Shown: positions 26,014 to 33,927 of the stretch, piece after piece
Layout of the letters: the number at the start of each line of letters is the position of its first letter
Position numbering within the stretch: position 1 is the stretch's first letter
NCBI GenBank assembly: GCA_031275285.1
Contig: JAISOY010000031.1
Span: 1 to 34,628, forward strand
Length of the DNA: 34,628 nucleotides
Source: Bacteroidales bacterium
GTDB taxonomy: Bacteria > Bacteroidota > Bacteroidia > Bacteroidales > UBA4181
Direction of reading: 5' to 3'
The notes under the pieces: generated by a model
Databases searched by the model: none
What the model was told of the DNA's origin: nothing
Seen by the model: only the letters and a program-made list of their open reading frames with translations
Translations under genes and position numbers: made by a program

Positions 26014-26421
26014 ATGCTTTCGAAAAAAACACGATATGCCATGGTAGCTCTAGTGAGGCTGGCAAAAGAATACGGTAACGGTCCTATGCCGATCAGCAGG
26101 ATTGCTGTTGAGGAAAAAATACCGCAACGTTTCCTTGAAGGAATACTTCTGGAATTGAAAGGTATAGGCATGTTGGAAAGTACTCGTGGGAAAACAGGCG
26201 GATATCATCTTCTGAAACATCCGACTCAAATATCCCTCGCCGAAATTATTACCATATTCGAAGGCTCCCTTGGTATGCTTGCCTGTGTATGCAGCGACAA
26301 ATACAGGCCCTGCGAATTCTGCAAAGATGAAACTGCCTGCAAAATCAGGCAGACTTTCAGATATGTCCATGAAAGTTCGTCTGCAATTTTAAAGACGACT
26401 ACGTTGCAGGATCTGGTGTAA
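26014..26421 (+). CDS. Rrf2-family (CymR/IscR-like) regulator
   Basis: 135 residues. The N-terminal winged helix MLSKKTRYAMVALVRLAKEY, PISRIAVEEKIPQRFLEGILLELKGIGMLESTRGKTGGYHLLKHP is classical Rrf2. A C-terminal cluster of five cysteines (91, 93, 100, 103, 109; ACVCS, CEFC, ETACK) is richer than the three of IscR, so metal, Fe-S or thiol sensing is likely. CymR, which represses cysteine synthesis in Firmicutes, is a relative. It starts one base after the Crp-like stop, hence co-translated. Its place beside the sulfate operon suggests sulfur or redox control (inference). Confidence 0.9.
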   Translation: MLSKKTRYAMVALVRLAKEYGNGPMPISRIAVEEKIPQRFLEGILLELKGIGMLESTRGKTGGYHLLKHPTQISLAEIITIFEGSLGMLACVCSDKYRPCEFCKDETACKIRQTFRYVHESSSAILKTTTLQDLV

Positions 26422-26512
26422 GAAGTGCTCTTCGAGATATCATACGAATAACAGAGTATCAGTTTCCTGAAAATAATTTTATTTCTTTCTTACTTTTCAA
26501 TCAAAGCAGAGA

Positions 26513-26534
26513 TCTATGCATATCTCTATATGCA
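26513..26534. repeat. Hairpin in the gap after the Rrf2 gene
   Basis: TGCATAT and ATATGCA (26517-26523 and 26528-26534) with a 4-base spacer CTCT form a perfect 7-bp stem, and ATCTA/GAT flanks extend it imperfectly. There is no clear T-run, so terminator function is uncertain. Confidence 0.45.
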
Positions 26535-26626
26535 GATAAAATCTACTCAATTGTATTGATATTTCGTTTTCATTACTCTTTTTTTCGTTTTAGGCGCAGA
26601 TCCGGAACAACTTACTGAAACTTATC

Positions 26627-26634
26627 TACATTTG
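26627..26634 (+). promoter_or_regulatory. Promoter -7 box of the polyferredoxin gene
   Basis: TACATTTG fits TAnnTTTG, 63 bp before the ATG. The -33 position is poor. Confidence 0.5.
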
Positions 26635-26635
26635 C

Positions 26636-26651
26636 GATGTAAATATACATC
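26636..26651. promoter_or_regulatory. Candidate operator at the polyferredoxin promoter
   Basis: The perfect palindrome GATGTAAATATACATC (6-bp arms, 4-bp centre) begins one base after the -7 box, covering the expected transcription start. A bound protein would block transcription. The Rrf2 or Crp-like regulators just upstream are candidates. Confidence 0.5.
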
Positions 26652-26697
26652 AGGAGGAATCAAACATACTTAATCTTAATATTAAGAAAATATCACT

Positions 26698-28245
26698 ATG
26701 TTGCGAAAAATCAGATTATATCTCGCTGTTGCCGGTTTAGTACTCATCACTTTGCTTTTCCTCGATTTTACAGGGATATTGCATCAATGGTTCGGCTGGC
26801 TGGCAAAAATACAGCTTGTCCCTGCCATATTAGCGGTGAACGTGGTTGTAATAGCTGTTCTCGTTTTGATTACATTCCTTTTCGGACGTGTGTACTGTTC
26901 AGTCATTTGTCCGCTCGGCATCCTGCAAGACGGCATTTCCCATATTTCGGGAAAACGGAAAGGGAAAAAGAACCGTTTCCGGTTCTCAAAAGCAAAGTCA
27001 TGGCTCCGTTACGGTCTGTTATTCATATTTGTTGTTGCGCTTATCGCAGGAAGCAGCGTCATTGTTTCACTTCTTGATCCCTATGCCGCTTACGGGCGTA
27101 TCGCCTCCAATCTTTTTGCCCCCGTTTACCGGTTGGGAAATAATTTGCTGGCATGGTTTGCCGAAAGGATGGACAGTTATGCTTTTTATACCACCGAAGT
27201 ATGGGTAAAAAGCTGGATAACTTTCGGAGTTGCCGTCTCCATGCTTGTTCTGGTCGGGATACTCGCATGGAAAAACGGGCGTACTTATTGCAATACCATC
27301 TGCCCCGTAGGTACTTTCCTTGGATTTATTTCACGTTTTTCCATTTTCAGACCTGCATTCGATACGAAAAAATGTACCAGGTGTAATGCCTGCGAACGGG
27401 GATGTAAAGCTTCCTGCATAGATGTCAAGACTATGAGTATTGACCATAGCCGTTGCGTGACCTGTTTCAATTGCATCGAAAAATGTAAGTTCGACGCCAT
27501 GCACTATTCGCTACGAAAAGTAGGTAGAAAAGAACCACTGGTGAATGGTTCAACTTTCGGAGAAACGACTCAAAAAGAAGGAATTTCCCGTCTCAGCTTC
27601 TTTTCCATTGCCGGATTGTTTGCTTTTACACACACGGTCAGGGCACAACAATTACAGGTAGACGGAGGACTCGCCGATATTGAAGACAAGAAAGTTCCCG
27701 ACAGGAAAACTCCGGTAGTACCTCCCGGAGCCGGCAGCGCAAAAAATATGAAACAACATTGTACTGCCTGTCAGTTATGCGTATCTGTTTGTCCTAACCA
27801 TATATTGAAACCTTCCGGTAAACTTTCCACACTAATGCAGCCCGAAATGACATTCGAGCAGGGATATTGCCGCCCGGAATGCGTTGAGTGCTCACAGGTT
27901 TGTCCGTCAGGAGCTATCAAGCCGATCACGGCTGCCGGGAAAACAGCTGTTTCTATCGGCCAGGCGGTGTGGATCAAGGATAATTGCGTCGTAAATACGG
28001 AGAAGCTGGCATGTACGGCATGTGAGCGACATTGTCCCACCAAAGCCATTACTCTTGTACCCGTTAACCCGGAAGAAGACCAAAACAAACCTCCGCAAAG
28101 GTTTGGCAGGCGTGCTCCTGTTCTGAAGTATCCTGTTGTCGATAAAGAACTGTGTATCGGTTGCGGCGCTTGCGAATACCTCTGCCCCGCACGTCCGTTT
28201 AGCGCAATTTATGTTGAAGGAAATGTGAGACACCACGTTGTTTAA
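26698..28245 (+). CDS. Membrane-bound polyferredoxin (NapH/CcoG-like 4Fe-4S protein)
   Basis: 515 residues. About four to five membrane segments in the first 220 residues (AVAGLVLITLLFLDF, LAVNVVVIAVLVLITFLFG, YGLLFIFVVALIAG, FGVAVSMLVLVGILAW) carry the paired YCSVICPLG and YCNTICPVG motifs of the NapH family. Then come several 4Fe-4S motifs: CTRCNACERGC, CVTCFNCIEKC, CTACQLCVSVCP, CVECSQVCP, CTACERHCP and CIGCGACEYLCP. A hydrophobic stretch near 300 (LSFFSIAGLFAFTHTVRAQ) may put the C-terminal clusters outside the membrane. It probably passes electrons from quinol or the cytoplasm to the exported reductase encoded 20 bp downstream. The physiological donor is unknown. Confidence 0.88.
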   Translation: MLRKIRLYLAVAGLVLITLLFLDFTGILHQWFGWLAKIQLVPAILAVNVVVIAVLVLITFLFGRVYCSVICPLGILQDGISHISGKRKGKKNRFRFSKAKSWLRYGLLFIFVVALIAGSSVIVSLLDPYAAYGRIASNLFAPVYRLGNNLLAWFAERMDSYAFYTTEVWVKSWITFGVAVSMLVLVGILAWKNGRTYCNTICPVGTFLGFISRFSIFRPAFDTKKCTRCNACERGCKASCIDVKTMSIDHSRCVTCFNCIEKCKFDAMHYSLRKVGRKEPLVNGSTFGETTQKEGISRLSFFSIAGLFAFTHTVRAQQLQVDGGLADIEDKKVPDRKTPVVPPGAGSAKNMKQHCTACQLCVSVCPNHILKPSGKLSTLMQPEMTFEQGYCRPECVECSQVCPSGAIKPITAAGKTAVSIGQAVWIKDNCVVNTEKLACTACERHCPTKAITLVPVNPEEDQNKPPQRFGRRAPVLKYPVVDKELCIGCGACEYLCPARPFSAIYVEGNVRHHVV

Positions 28246-28265
28246 TGAAAAATTAAAAATGAAGA

Positions 28266-29636
28266 ATGAAAAATAATAACAAAAATATAAGCCGCAGGAA
28301 TTTCTTCAAAAAAGCAGGCGCAGGAGCCGCAGTAACTACGGCAACCTTGTATGGATGTAAACCCAAAAATACAGTTTCAGCAACAGGCGGTATTTTGGGA
28401 GAGATACCAACCGACAAGATGACTTATCGCATTAATCCGCACACAGGGGATAAGGTGTCGCTTCTGGGGTACGGGTGTATGCGCTGGCCGTTGCGGCAGA
28501 GAGCAGACGGCAACGGTAACGAGGTTGACCAGGATGCGGTTAACGACCTGGTGGATTATGCCATTGCACATGGTGTCAATTATTTCGATACAGCTCCGGT
28601 ATATGTGCAGGGTTGGTCGGAAGCGGCAACGGGTATTGCCCTGAAACGCCATCCGCGCGACAAATTTTTCATCGCCACAAAATCTTCCCGGAATAATACG
28701 CTGGAGAGCGGAATCGCAATGTACCGCAAATCAATGCAAGACCTGCAAGTCGAATATATCGACTATTATCTGTTGCATAGCATTGGTGCAAGTATTGATG
28801 ATTTCAACAGGCGGTTTATAGACAACGGTCTGCTTGATTTTTTCCTGAAAGAGCGGGAAGCTGGCCGTATCCGCAATCTGGGCTGGTCGTTTCACGGTAT
28901 TGTGGAAGTGTTTGACCACGCGCTTGCTATGGACGTAAAATGGGATTTTTGCCAGATACAGCTCAACTATCAGGATTGGCAACATGCTACGGGACGGAAC
29001 GTGAATGCAGAATACCTGTATGGGGAATTGGTAAAGAAAAATGTTCCTGCCGTTATCATGGAACCGTTGCTGGGCGGACGTCTGGCACGTGTGCCACAGC
29101 AGGCGCTTTTAACAATGAGGGAGCTTCGCCCCAACGATACTGCCGCACAATGGGCATTCCGTTATGCCGGAACACCTGAAAATGTGTTGACCGTACTCAG
29201 CGGAATGGTCTATATGGAACACTTGCAGGAAAATATTTATACATATTCTCCTTTGGAACCACTAAAGGAAGAGGATTATGAAATGCTTGAAGAAGTAACA
29301 GGTATTTTGGTCGACTCGGACTACATCCAATGTACAACGTGTGAATATTGTATGCCGTGCAAATACGGTCTTGATATACCTGGCATCTTCGCTCATTATA
29401 ACAACTGTGTGAGTGCAGGCAGGTTACTGAAGAGTTCGAATGATGAAAATTACAGGAAAGCCCGTCGGGAGTTCCTCATAGGTTATGATCGCAATGTGCC
29501 TAAACTCCGGCAGGCTGCCCGTTGTACGGAATGTGAAGAATGTCTGCCCAAATGTCCGCAAAACATACCTATTATTGAAGAAATGCGCCGTGTGGATAAA
29601 TATGCCGAACAGTTAAAGCAAAAAACGGAGTTTTAA
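28266..29636 (+). CDS. Tat-exported aldo/keto reductase with C-terminal ferredoxin-like clusters
   Basis: 456 residues. The twin-arginine motif SRRNFFKKAG and the following hydrophobic segment end in LYGC, so it may be a Tat lipoprotein. The aldo/keto reductase barrel spans about 50-350: LLGYGCMRWPL, YFDTAPVYVQGWSE with the catalytic Asp and Tyr, FIATKSS, DYYLLHSIG, and IMEPLLGGRLAR. The C-terminus has CTTCEYCMPCKYGLDIP and CTECEECLPKCPQNIPI, two 4Fe-4S-like groups. Because it works outside the cytoplasm, where NADPH is absent, electrons probably come through the polyferredoxin (inference). The substrate is unknown. The 20-bp spacer is a simple AATGAAAAAT-like repeat. Confidence 0.88.
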   Translation: MKNNNKNISRRNFFKKAGAGAAVTTATLYGCKPKNTVSATGGILGEIPTDKMTYRINPHTGDKVSLLGYGCMRWPLRQRADGNGNEVDQDAVNDLVDYAIAHGVNYFDTAPVYVQGWSEAATGIALKRHPRDKFFIATKSSRNNTLESGIAMYRKSMQDLQVEYIDYYLLHSIGASIDDFNRRFIDNGLLDFFLKEREAGRIRNLGWSFHGIVEVFDHALAMDVKWDFCQIQLNYQDWQHATGRNVNAEYLYGELVKKNVPAVIMEPLLGGRLARVPQQALLTMRELRPNDTAAQWAFRYAGTPENVLTVLSGMVYMEHLQENIYTYSPLEPLKEEDYEMLEEVTGILVDSDYIQCTTCEYCMPCKYGLDIPGIFAHYNNCVSAGRLLKSSNDENYRKARREFLIGYDRNVPKLRQAARCTECEECLPKCPQNIPIIEEMRRVDKYAEQLKQKTEF

Positions 29637-29953
29637 GCATACGGCCTAAAGTAATTTGTCAAATGATGAATTCTGTTGACGGCAGGCTTATCGGAGACTG
29701 CTGGAGTGTTCCTTTTGATGGTAAAGAACGGGGGATATTATATAAAATATTACAATGAAATAAGCTGGTGTTTGGAGATAGGATCAGGACAAACAAAGAA
29801 ATGCGACAATGCCGATAAATCCTAAAAGCCAATTTGCTATAATTTAGATTCGCGTCGAATAGCTTATTTATTTGTTTTAAAGTTAAGAATAATAGCCTGG
29901 CTTCATTTTTACATATAATTACATTATATTTAAACCATTAGCGTAATAAGTAA
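29637..29953. other. Intergenic region before the C_GCxxG_C_C gene
   Basis: 317 bp. Besides the RibD-C-like remnant (29642-29758) it holds one small GC-richer palindrome, ATTCG-CGT-CGAAT at 29848-29860, in an otherwise AT-rich stretch. No clear promoter box was found for the next gene. Confidence 0.6.
29642..29758 (+). pseudogene. N-terminal remnant of a RibD C-terminal/dihydrofolate-reductase-like protein
   Basis: In one frame the DNA reads RPKVICQMMNSVDGRLIGD and continues CWSVPFDGKERGILYKILQ before a stop. This is the usual beginning of RibD-C/DHFR-like reductases (RPxVICHMMSSVDGRI, WxPPFDG). Only 30-odd codons survive and no continuation is found downstream, so it is a broken gene. Confidence 0.65.
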
Positions 29954-30397
29954 ATGAAAATAGAAAAAGTTTCCGAAGAATTTGCTGCCGACTGTTTTAG
30001 GCAGGGTATTGACTGTTCGCAGATCGTTTTGGGATATGCTGCGAACAAGGTAGGTATGGAGAGTGATGAGGCGCTCAGGATTTCTTCACCTTTCGGTGGA
30101 GGCATGTGGGCAGGACGCACCTGCGGTTGCGTAGTCGGAGGATTGATGGCATTAGGCATGAAATACGGATATAGCGAGCCGGGTGCTACCGAACAGAAAA
30201 AGGCATTGCTTGCTAAAAAGGCTGAGTTCGAACAAAAATTCGCTGAAGAAAACAAAAGCGTTGTCTGTAAGGAAATTCTCGGCTACGATTTAAGTAAACC
30301 CGAAGAAATGCAGCAAGTCATTGAAAAGAGCCTCTTTTACTCCATTTGCCCAAAAGTGGTATGCTCAGCCTGTAAAATACTGGATGGGCTTATGTGA
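29954..30397 (+). CDS. C_GCxxG_C_C family redox protein
   Basis: 147 residues. It has the spaced cysteines of this family: Cys14 and Cys21 (AADCFRQGIDCSQ), Cys57/Cys59 in GRTCGCVVGGLMALG, Cys105, and a final Cys132, Cys137 and Cys140 (ICPKVVCSAC). GGGMWAGRTCGCV matches the GCxxG core. Family members (DVU_1555-like) are thought to be redox-active and are often found near Fe-S and electron-transfer genes, as here, downstream of the polyferredoxin/aldo-keto reductase pair. No signal peptide. The real start is the ATG at 29954; function is not established. Confidence 0.88.
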   Translation: MKIEKVSEEFAADCFRQGIDCSQIVLGYAANKVGMESDEALRISSPFGGGMWAGRTCGCVVGGLMALGMKYGYSEPGATEQKKALLAKKAEFEQKFAEENKSVVCKEILGYDLSKPEEMQQVIEKSLFYSICPKVVCSACKILDGLM

Positions 30398-30432
30398 TTT
30401 CATCCATAAGTTATGTATAAGATCATCGACCG

Positions 30433-30452
30433 TGCTTTCGAAAAAGCATTTT
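30433..30452 (+). terminator. Small hairpin terminator after the C_GCxxG_C_C gene
   Basis: TGCTTT and AAAGCA with a CGAA tetraloop, followed by TTTT. A short stem, so modest strength. Confidence 0.45.
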
Positions 30453-30574
30453 CGGGCGTTGTATTATACAAACCTGAAATTATATTCAACTGTTAACTCT
30501 TAACTCTCGCTTTACTAAAATGCAATCTTTTTGAGTCCCTTCTAAAGGACAGATTAAAAAAAATCCGTAAAAAG

Positions 30575-30603
30575 TTTGGAGAAACAATTTTTTCATATCT
30601 TTG
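30575..30603 (+). promoter_or_regulatory. Promoter of the GntR-slipin operon
   Basis: -33 TTTG (30575-30578) and -7 TATCTTTG (30596-30603), spacer 17 bp, slightly short. Transcription would start near 30610, inside the palindrome at 30608-30623. Confidence 0.6.
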
Positions 30604-30607
30604 CACT

Positions 30608-30623
30608 ATTGTAGTAGTACAAT
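30608..30623. promoter_or_regulatory. Candidate GntR operator
   Basis: ATTGTAGTAGTACAAT is a palindrome (arms ATTGTA/TACAAT, centre GTAG) directly after the -7 box and 27 bp before the GntR start. GntR/YtrA-type repressors commonly bind such sites at their own promoters. Confidence 0.6.
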
Positions 30624-30649
30624 ATTTATATAACACAATATATAACCGT

Positions 30650-31039
30650 ATGATTAAGTTTTCATTAGATTATTCCAGCGGTATACCGGTATATCGCCAG
30701 ATTATCGACCAGATCAGGTTTGGTATAGCATCCGGGCAACTTAAGCTGGGTGAACAGCTTCCCACGGTCAGAGCGCTTGCCGTTGAGTTAAAAGTAAACC
30801 TGAACACAGTATCCAAGGCATATAAAGAACTGGAAATCAAAAATATCCTGGAGACCCAACAAGGCACAGGTACTTTTATCAATAAAACAGAGCATGTGGT
30901 GCCGGAAAAAGAACGGGAAGATAAACTAAAAGAGATTTGTGAACAGTTCTCTTCCGTTGCGTTTAGTTACGGATATAATCTTGATGAAGTGATGCAGGAA
31001 ATAAAAAATATCAAAAACTCTAAAAACAATCCATTATGA
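30650..31039 (+). CDS. GntR-family (YtrA subfamily) transcriptional regulator
   Basis: 129 residues. A GntR winged helix spans about 10-75: SGIPVYRQIIDQIRFGIASG, LGEQLPTVRALAVELKVNLNTVSKAY, LEIKNILETQQGTGTFI. The short C-terminal tail (about 50 residues, no effector-binding FCD or UTRA domain) is that of the YtrA subfamily, which usually controls the operon it belongs to. Its stop overlaps the slipin start (ATGA), so the two are coupled. A palindromic operator is present at the promoter. Confidence 0.92.
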   Translation: MIKFSLDYSSGIPVYRQIIDQIRFGIASGQLKLGEQLPTVRALAVELKVNLNTVSKAYKELEIKNILETQQGTGTFINKTEHVVPEKEREDKLKEICEQFSSVAFSYGYNLDEVMQEIKNIKNSKNNPL

Positions 31040-31929
31040 TAACAAATGTAATAAACAGGGAATGGCTAAATCCTGTTTCCCTTTCCGTATTGCTGGTATT
31101 GATTATTGCATCGGTCGTATTATATGTGATGCAAATGATAAATATTCCGGTTCTGGTTGTCCTGATTGTCTTTTCCGGATTACTGGCTTCTGCGATCCGC
31201 ATTGCCGATCAATGGGAACGAGCGGTGGTATTGCGTATGGGAAAATACAAGGGTTTAAAAGGCCCGGGACTGTTCATCATTATTCCCATTATTGACGAAG
31301 TGTCTACCTATATTGACCAACGGGTACGTGTCAGTGCTTTCAAAGCAGAGCAGACCCTTACCAAAGATACGGTACCGGTAAATGTGGATGCTGTGGTATA
31401 CTGGACGGTTTGGGATGTTGAAAAAGCCGCTTTGGAGGTGCAGGAATATCAAAAAGCCATAGAACATATTTCCCAGACCGGGTTAAGGGATACGATCGGC
31501 AAGCACGAATTGTCGGAACTCTTACAGGAGCGCGATAAAATAGCCGAAGACCTGCAACATGTCCTGGACAGGAACACGAATCCATGGGGTATAACATGTC
31601 AAACCGTCGGTATCAATGATATTTCCATTCCTCAGGCTTTGGCCGATGCTATGAGCAAAGAGGCCCAGGCTGAGCGTGAAAGAAGAGCCCGTGTCATCCT
31701 GGGGACAGCCGAAACCGAAATTGCCGAAAAGTTTGAACAAGCCAGTAAAAAATACACCGATAATCCTGTAGCATTACACCTTAGGGGGATGAATATGCTG
31801 TTCGAAGGCCTGAAAGAGAAAGGTTCCATGGTGATTGTCCCCAGTTCGGCGCTGGATTCCATGAATCTGGGAGCCATGGGTGGATTGGTATCACTGGCAA
31901 AGAGTAATGAAACAATGACAGGCAAATAA
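31036..31929 (+). CDS. Slipin (stomatin/SPFH family) membrane protein
   Basis: 297 residues. Two adjacent membrane segments at the N-terminus (about 14-33 and 37-55) are followed by an SPFH domain (about 57-210: WERAVVLRMGKYKGLKGPGLFIIIPIIDEV, RVRVSAFKAEQTLTKDTVPVNVDAVVYWTV, ETRD-like TGLRDTIGKHELSELL) and a coiled coil (AMSKEAQAERERRARVILGTAE). Bacterial slipins organise membrane microdomains and are normally paired with an NfeD protease-like partner; none is visible here. Translated with the GntR regulator, which suggests stress-induced expression (inference). Confidence 0.92.
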   Translation: MITNVINREWLNPVSLSVLLVLIIASVVLYVMQMINIPVLVVLIVFSGLLASAIRIADQWERAVVLRMGKYKGLKGPGLFIIIPIIDEVSTYIDQRVRVSAFKAEQTLTKDTVPVNVDAVVYWTVWDVEKAALEVQEYQKAIEHISQTGLRDTIGKHELSELLQERDKIAEDLQHVLDRNTNPWGITCQTVGINDISIPQALADAMSKEAQAERERRARVILGTAETEIAEKFEQASKKYTDNPVALHLRGMNMLFEGLKEKGSMVIVPSSALDSMNLGAMGGLVSLAKSNETMTGK

Positions 31930-31991
31930 TCGTTTTAAGTTGTCTTTTTAGTAATTTCTTTGTGTCAAACCCATATAAAACAACAAAAACA

Positions 31992-33086
31992 ATGACCCGA
32001 ATTTTAATAGCCATTTTCATTGCACTTAATTTCCAGGCGTGTACACAAGAAAAAACTATCTTAGAAAAACCAACTATTGATAATAGAGTAGAGTTGATGA
32101 GTATTGTTTTCCGTTTGGCGGAAAAGCAGGAGTATTCAAATAAAAGGTTTAAACCTTATGTGAACAGGATCGAACAGTATTTTGAGAAATACAAAGATCA
32201 TGAATTGATACAATTCACAAGATCAATTATGTCTGAGTATGGAATTGCTTTTGACGGTCCCATGTGGCTGGCTGTTCACCTGGATGATCACCTGAAACCG
32301 TTGCCGGGCGTCAAAGATGTCTGGCAACTTGACCCTCGATGGACTAAAGAAAATGTGGAAAAATTTGTCCCGTTATTACAGAAGTTCTATAAAGACACCA
32401 GGTTTGACAATTTTTTAAAAAGTAATGCCGATCTATATGCTGAGGTTGTCCGACGCTTTGCCCCGATTTATGATCAGGTAGACCCGAATTGGTGCTTTTC
32501 TTTTTTTGGGAAAAAACCCAAGGAAATATTTTCAATAAAAATCGGATTGGGTACCGGTGGTAATTGTTACGGGGTATATTTAGATGATACCAATGGGAAC
32601 AGGAGAGTATACGCTATAATGGGTATACAATCGTTTGATCATACCGGTTTGCCGGAATTTTCCACTTTATTTGATTTACCATTAGTGATTCACGAGTTTA
32701 GTCATCCGTTTATAGACAATTTGACCGAAAAAAACAAAGAAATATTCAGGGAAAGTGGAGAGAAGATATTTTCAGTTGCAAAAAACGTAATCGGTATTGA
32801 GGCATATCCTTCATGGCAAATCGTGTTGGATGAGGCTTTGGTTCATGCATCTGTAATCAAGTATATGAAAGACCATGATTTCAAACAATCTGAAATAGAA
32901 ACCTGGATAAAACTGTTAGAAGAAAATTTTGGATTTTTCTGGATAGAAGAACTTGTTGATGAATTGGAAAATTATGAGATACAACGAGACAAATACCCGA
33001 CATTAGAAAGCTATATGCCGGAACTTGCAGAAGCCTACAAGATCTGGACGGAAAACATTTTGACAAGCACGCATTCCGACGAATGA
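31992..33086 (+). CDS. DUF4932-like lipoprotein, probable zinc metallopeptidase
   Basis: 364 residues from ATG 31992, which gives a clean lipoprotein signal (ILIAIFIALNFQAC); the frame is open 10 codons earlier. A metallopeptidase motif H-E-F-S-H is at residues 234-238, with a downstream DEALVHAS that could supply the third zinc ligand (Glu). LGTGGNCYGVYLDDTNGNRRVYAIMG and LPLVIHEFSHPFID fit the DUF4932 family of Bacteroidota. Substrate unknown. It follows the slipin gene by 62 bp and may or may not share its transcript. Confidence 0.75.
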   Translation: MTRILIAIFIALNFQACTQEKTILEKPTIDNRVELMSIVFRLAEKQEYSNKRFKPYVNRIEQYFEKYKDHELIQFTRSIMSEYGIAFDGPMWLAVHLDDHLKPLPGVKDVWQLDPRWTKENVEKFVPLLQKFYKDTRFDNFLKSNADLYAEVVRRFAPIYDQVDPNWCFSFFGKKPKEIFSIKIGLGTGGNCYGVYLDDTNGNRRVYAIMGIQSFDHTGLPEFSTLFDLPLVIHEFSHPFIDNLTEKNKEIFRESGEKIFSVAKNVIGIEAYPSWQIVLDEALVHASVIKYMKDHDFKQSEIETWIKLLEENFGFFWIEELVDELENYEIQRDKYPTLESYMPELAEAYKIWTENILTSTHSDE

Positions 33087-33294
33087 CAAAATATACCGGA
33101 TTGGTTGTTTCCTATGTATTTCAGGATAAAATTCCGATGATCGATCATCAATTGTATTTTTTGTTTCTACTAAAGATCTATCTTTACAAAAGAAATAAAG
33201 CATCCTGAATAAGCATAATATCAGAGGGGATATTTTATTGCATCATTTCAAAATATAAGATTTTACCTTCTTTTTTAGGAGAATCACTATTTAC

Positions 33295-33668
33295 TTGTAT
33301 ATAACTACAAATAAGCATCATGAAAAATCATTTGTTGTATCATTTATTATAGTAACATTTTTATTATTCATTTCATACTGTAAAGATGACAACTCTGATG
33401 ATGGAAAAGAGACTATTTTGAATGTTTTAGATAAAATTACCGACCCTGAATTTAAAAAATGTATTCAAACCTTTATTACAAAAGGAAAAATTGAAGCGGC
33501 ATTGCCCGACTTTTTGCCCGTACAGGAAGCGGCTGCAGTTGAAAGATGAAGCACACCCGAAATCCCAAAATGGTATCATTGGACATAAGTAACAATAAAG
33601 CTTTAAGAAGTGTATATTGTGGCGGGATATCGGGTGAACCACCCATTACATGTTTGGTGGGAAGTTGA
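33295..33668 (+). pseudogene. Decayed leucine-rich-repeat lipoprotein
   Basis: An ATG at 33320 gives only MKNHLLYHLL before a stop, but shifting frame gives SFVVSFIIVTFLLFISYC, a lipoprotein signal, then KDDNSDDG and DPEFKKCIQTFI ending in VQEAAAVER and a stop (33549). In a third frame 33570-33668 reads SLDISNNKALRSVYC, an LRR unit typical of Bacteroidota surface proteins (EEAAAV...LDVS...). At least two frameshifts and no full-length frame, so a pseudogene. The open frame beginning with TTG at 33295 is unlikely to be a real start. Confidence 0.6.
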
Positions 33669-33801
33669 CGAAAACAACATGTGGGCAAACAGACCTTCCA
33701 CTATCGATATTGGTGTAGGATCGAAAGGAAAAATCGTAACAAAGAGGTAATTGGTAAGATTAGGGTAGTGTAATTGAATAATCCCCTGTAGTTCACTGAA
33801 G

Positions 33802-33856
33802 AAATAAAAAGAGGCAGGGTAGGACTAAAAAATCAGGATTCAAAGTCCCTCCTGCC
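33802..33856 (-). terminator. Rho-independent terminator of mutS2
   Basis: On the minus strand GGCAGGAGGGACT and AGTCCTACCCTGCC (33856-33844 with 33826-33813) form an imperfect stem of about 12 pairs with a 17-base loop, followed by TCTTTTTATTT. It lies about 70 bp after the mutS2 stop. Confidence 0.75.
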
Positions 33857-33927
33857 CTTGCCGCTGACACGAAATTAATCTGCCGACCACAATTTTGCAC
33901 CCTTATGAATATGGGGTTGAAATTATA

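Noticed and set aside
30413..30496. 27-codon frame starting MYKIIDRAFEKAF after the C_GCxxG_C_C gene
   Set aside because: It looks protein-like but contains the terminator hairpin and has no known relative; perhaps a remnant, not supportable as a gene.
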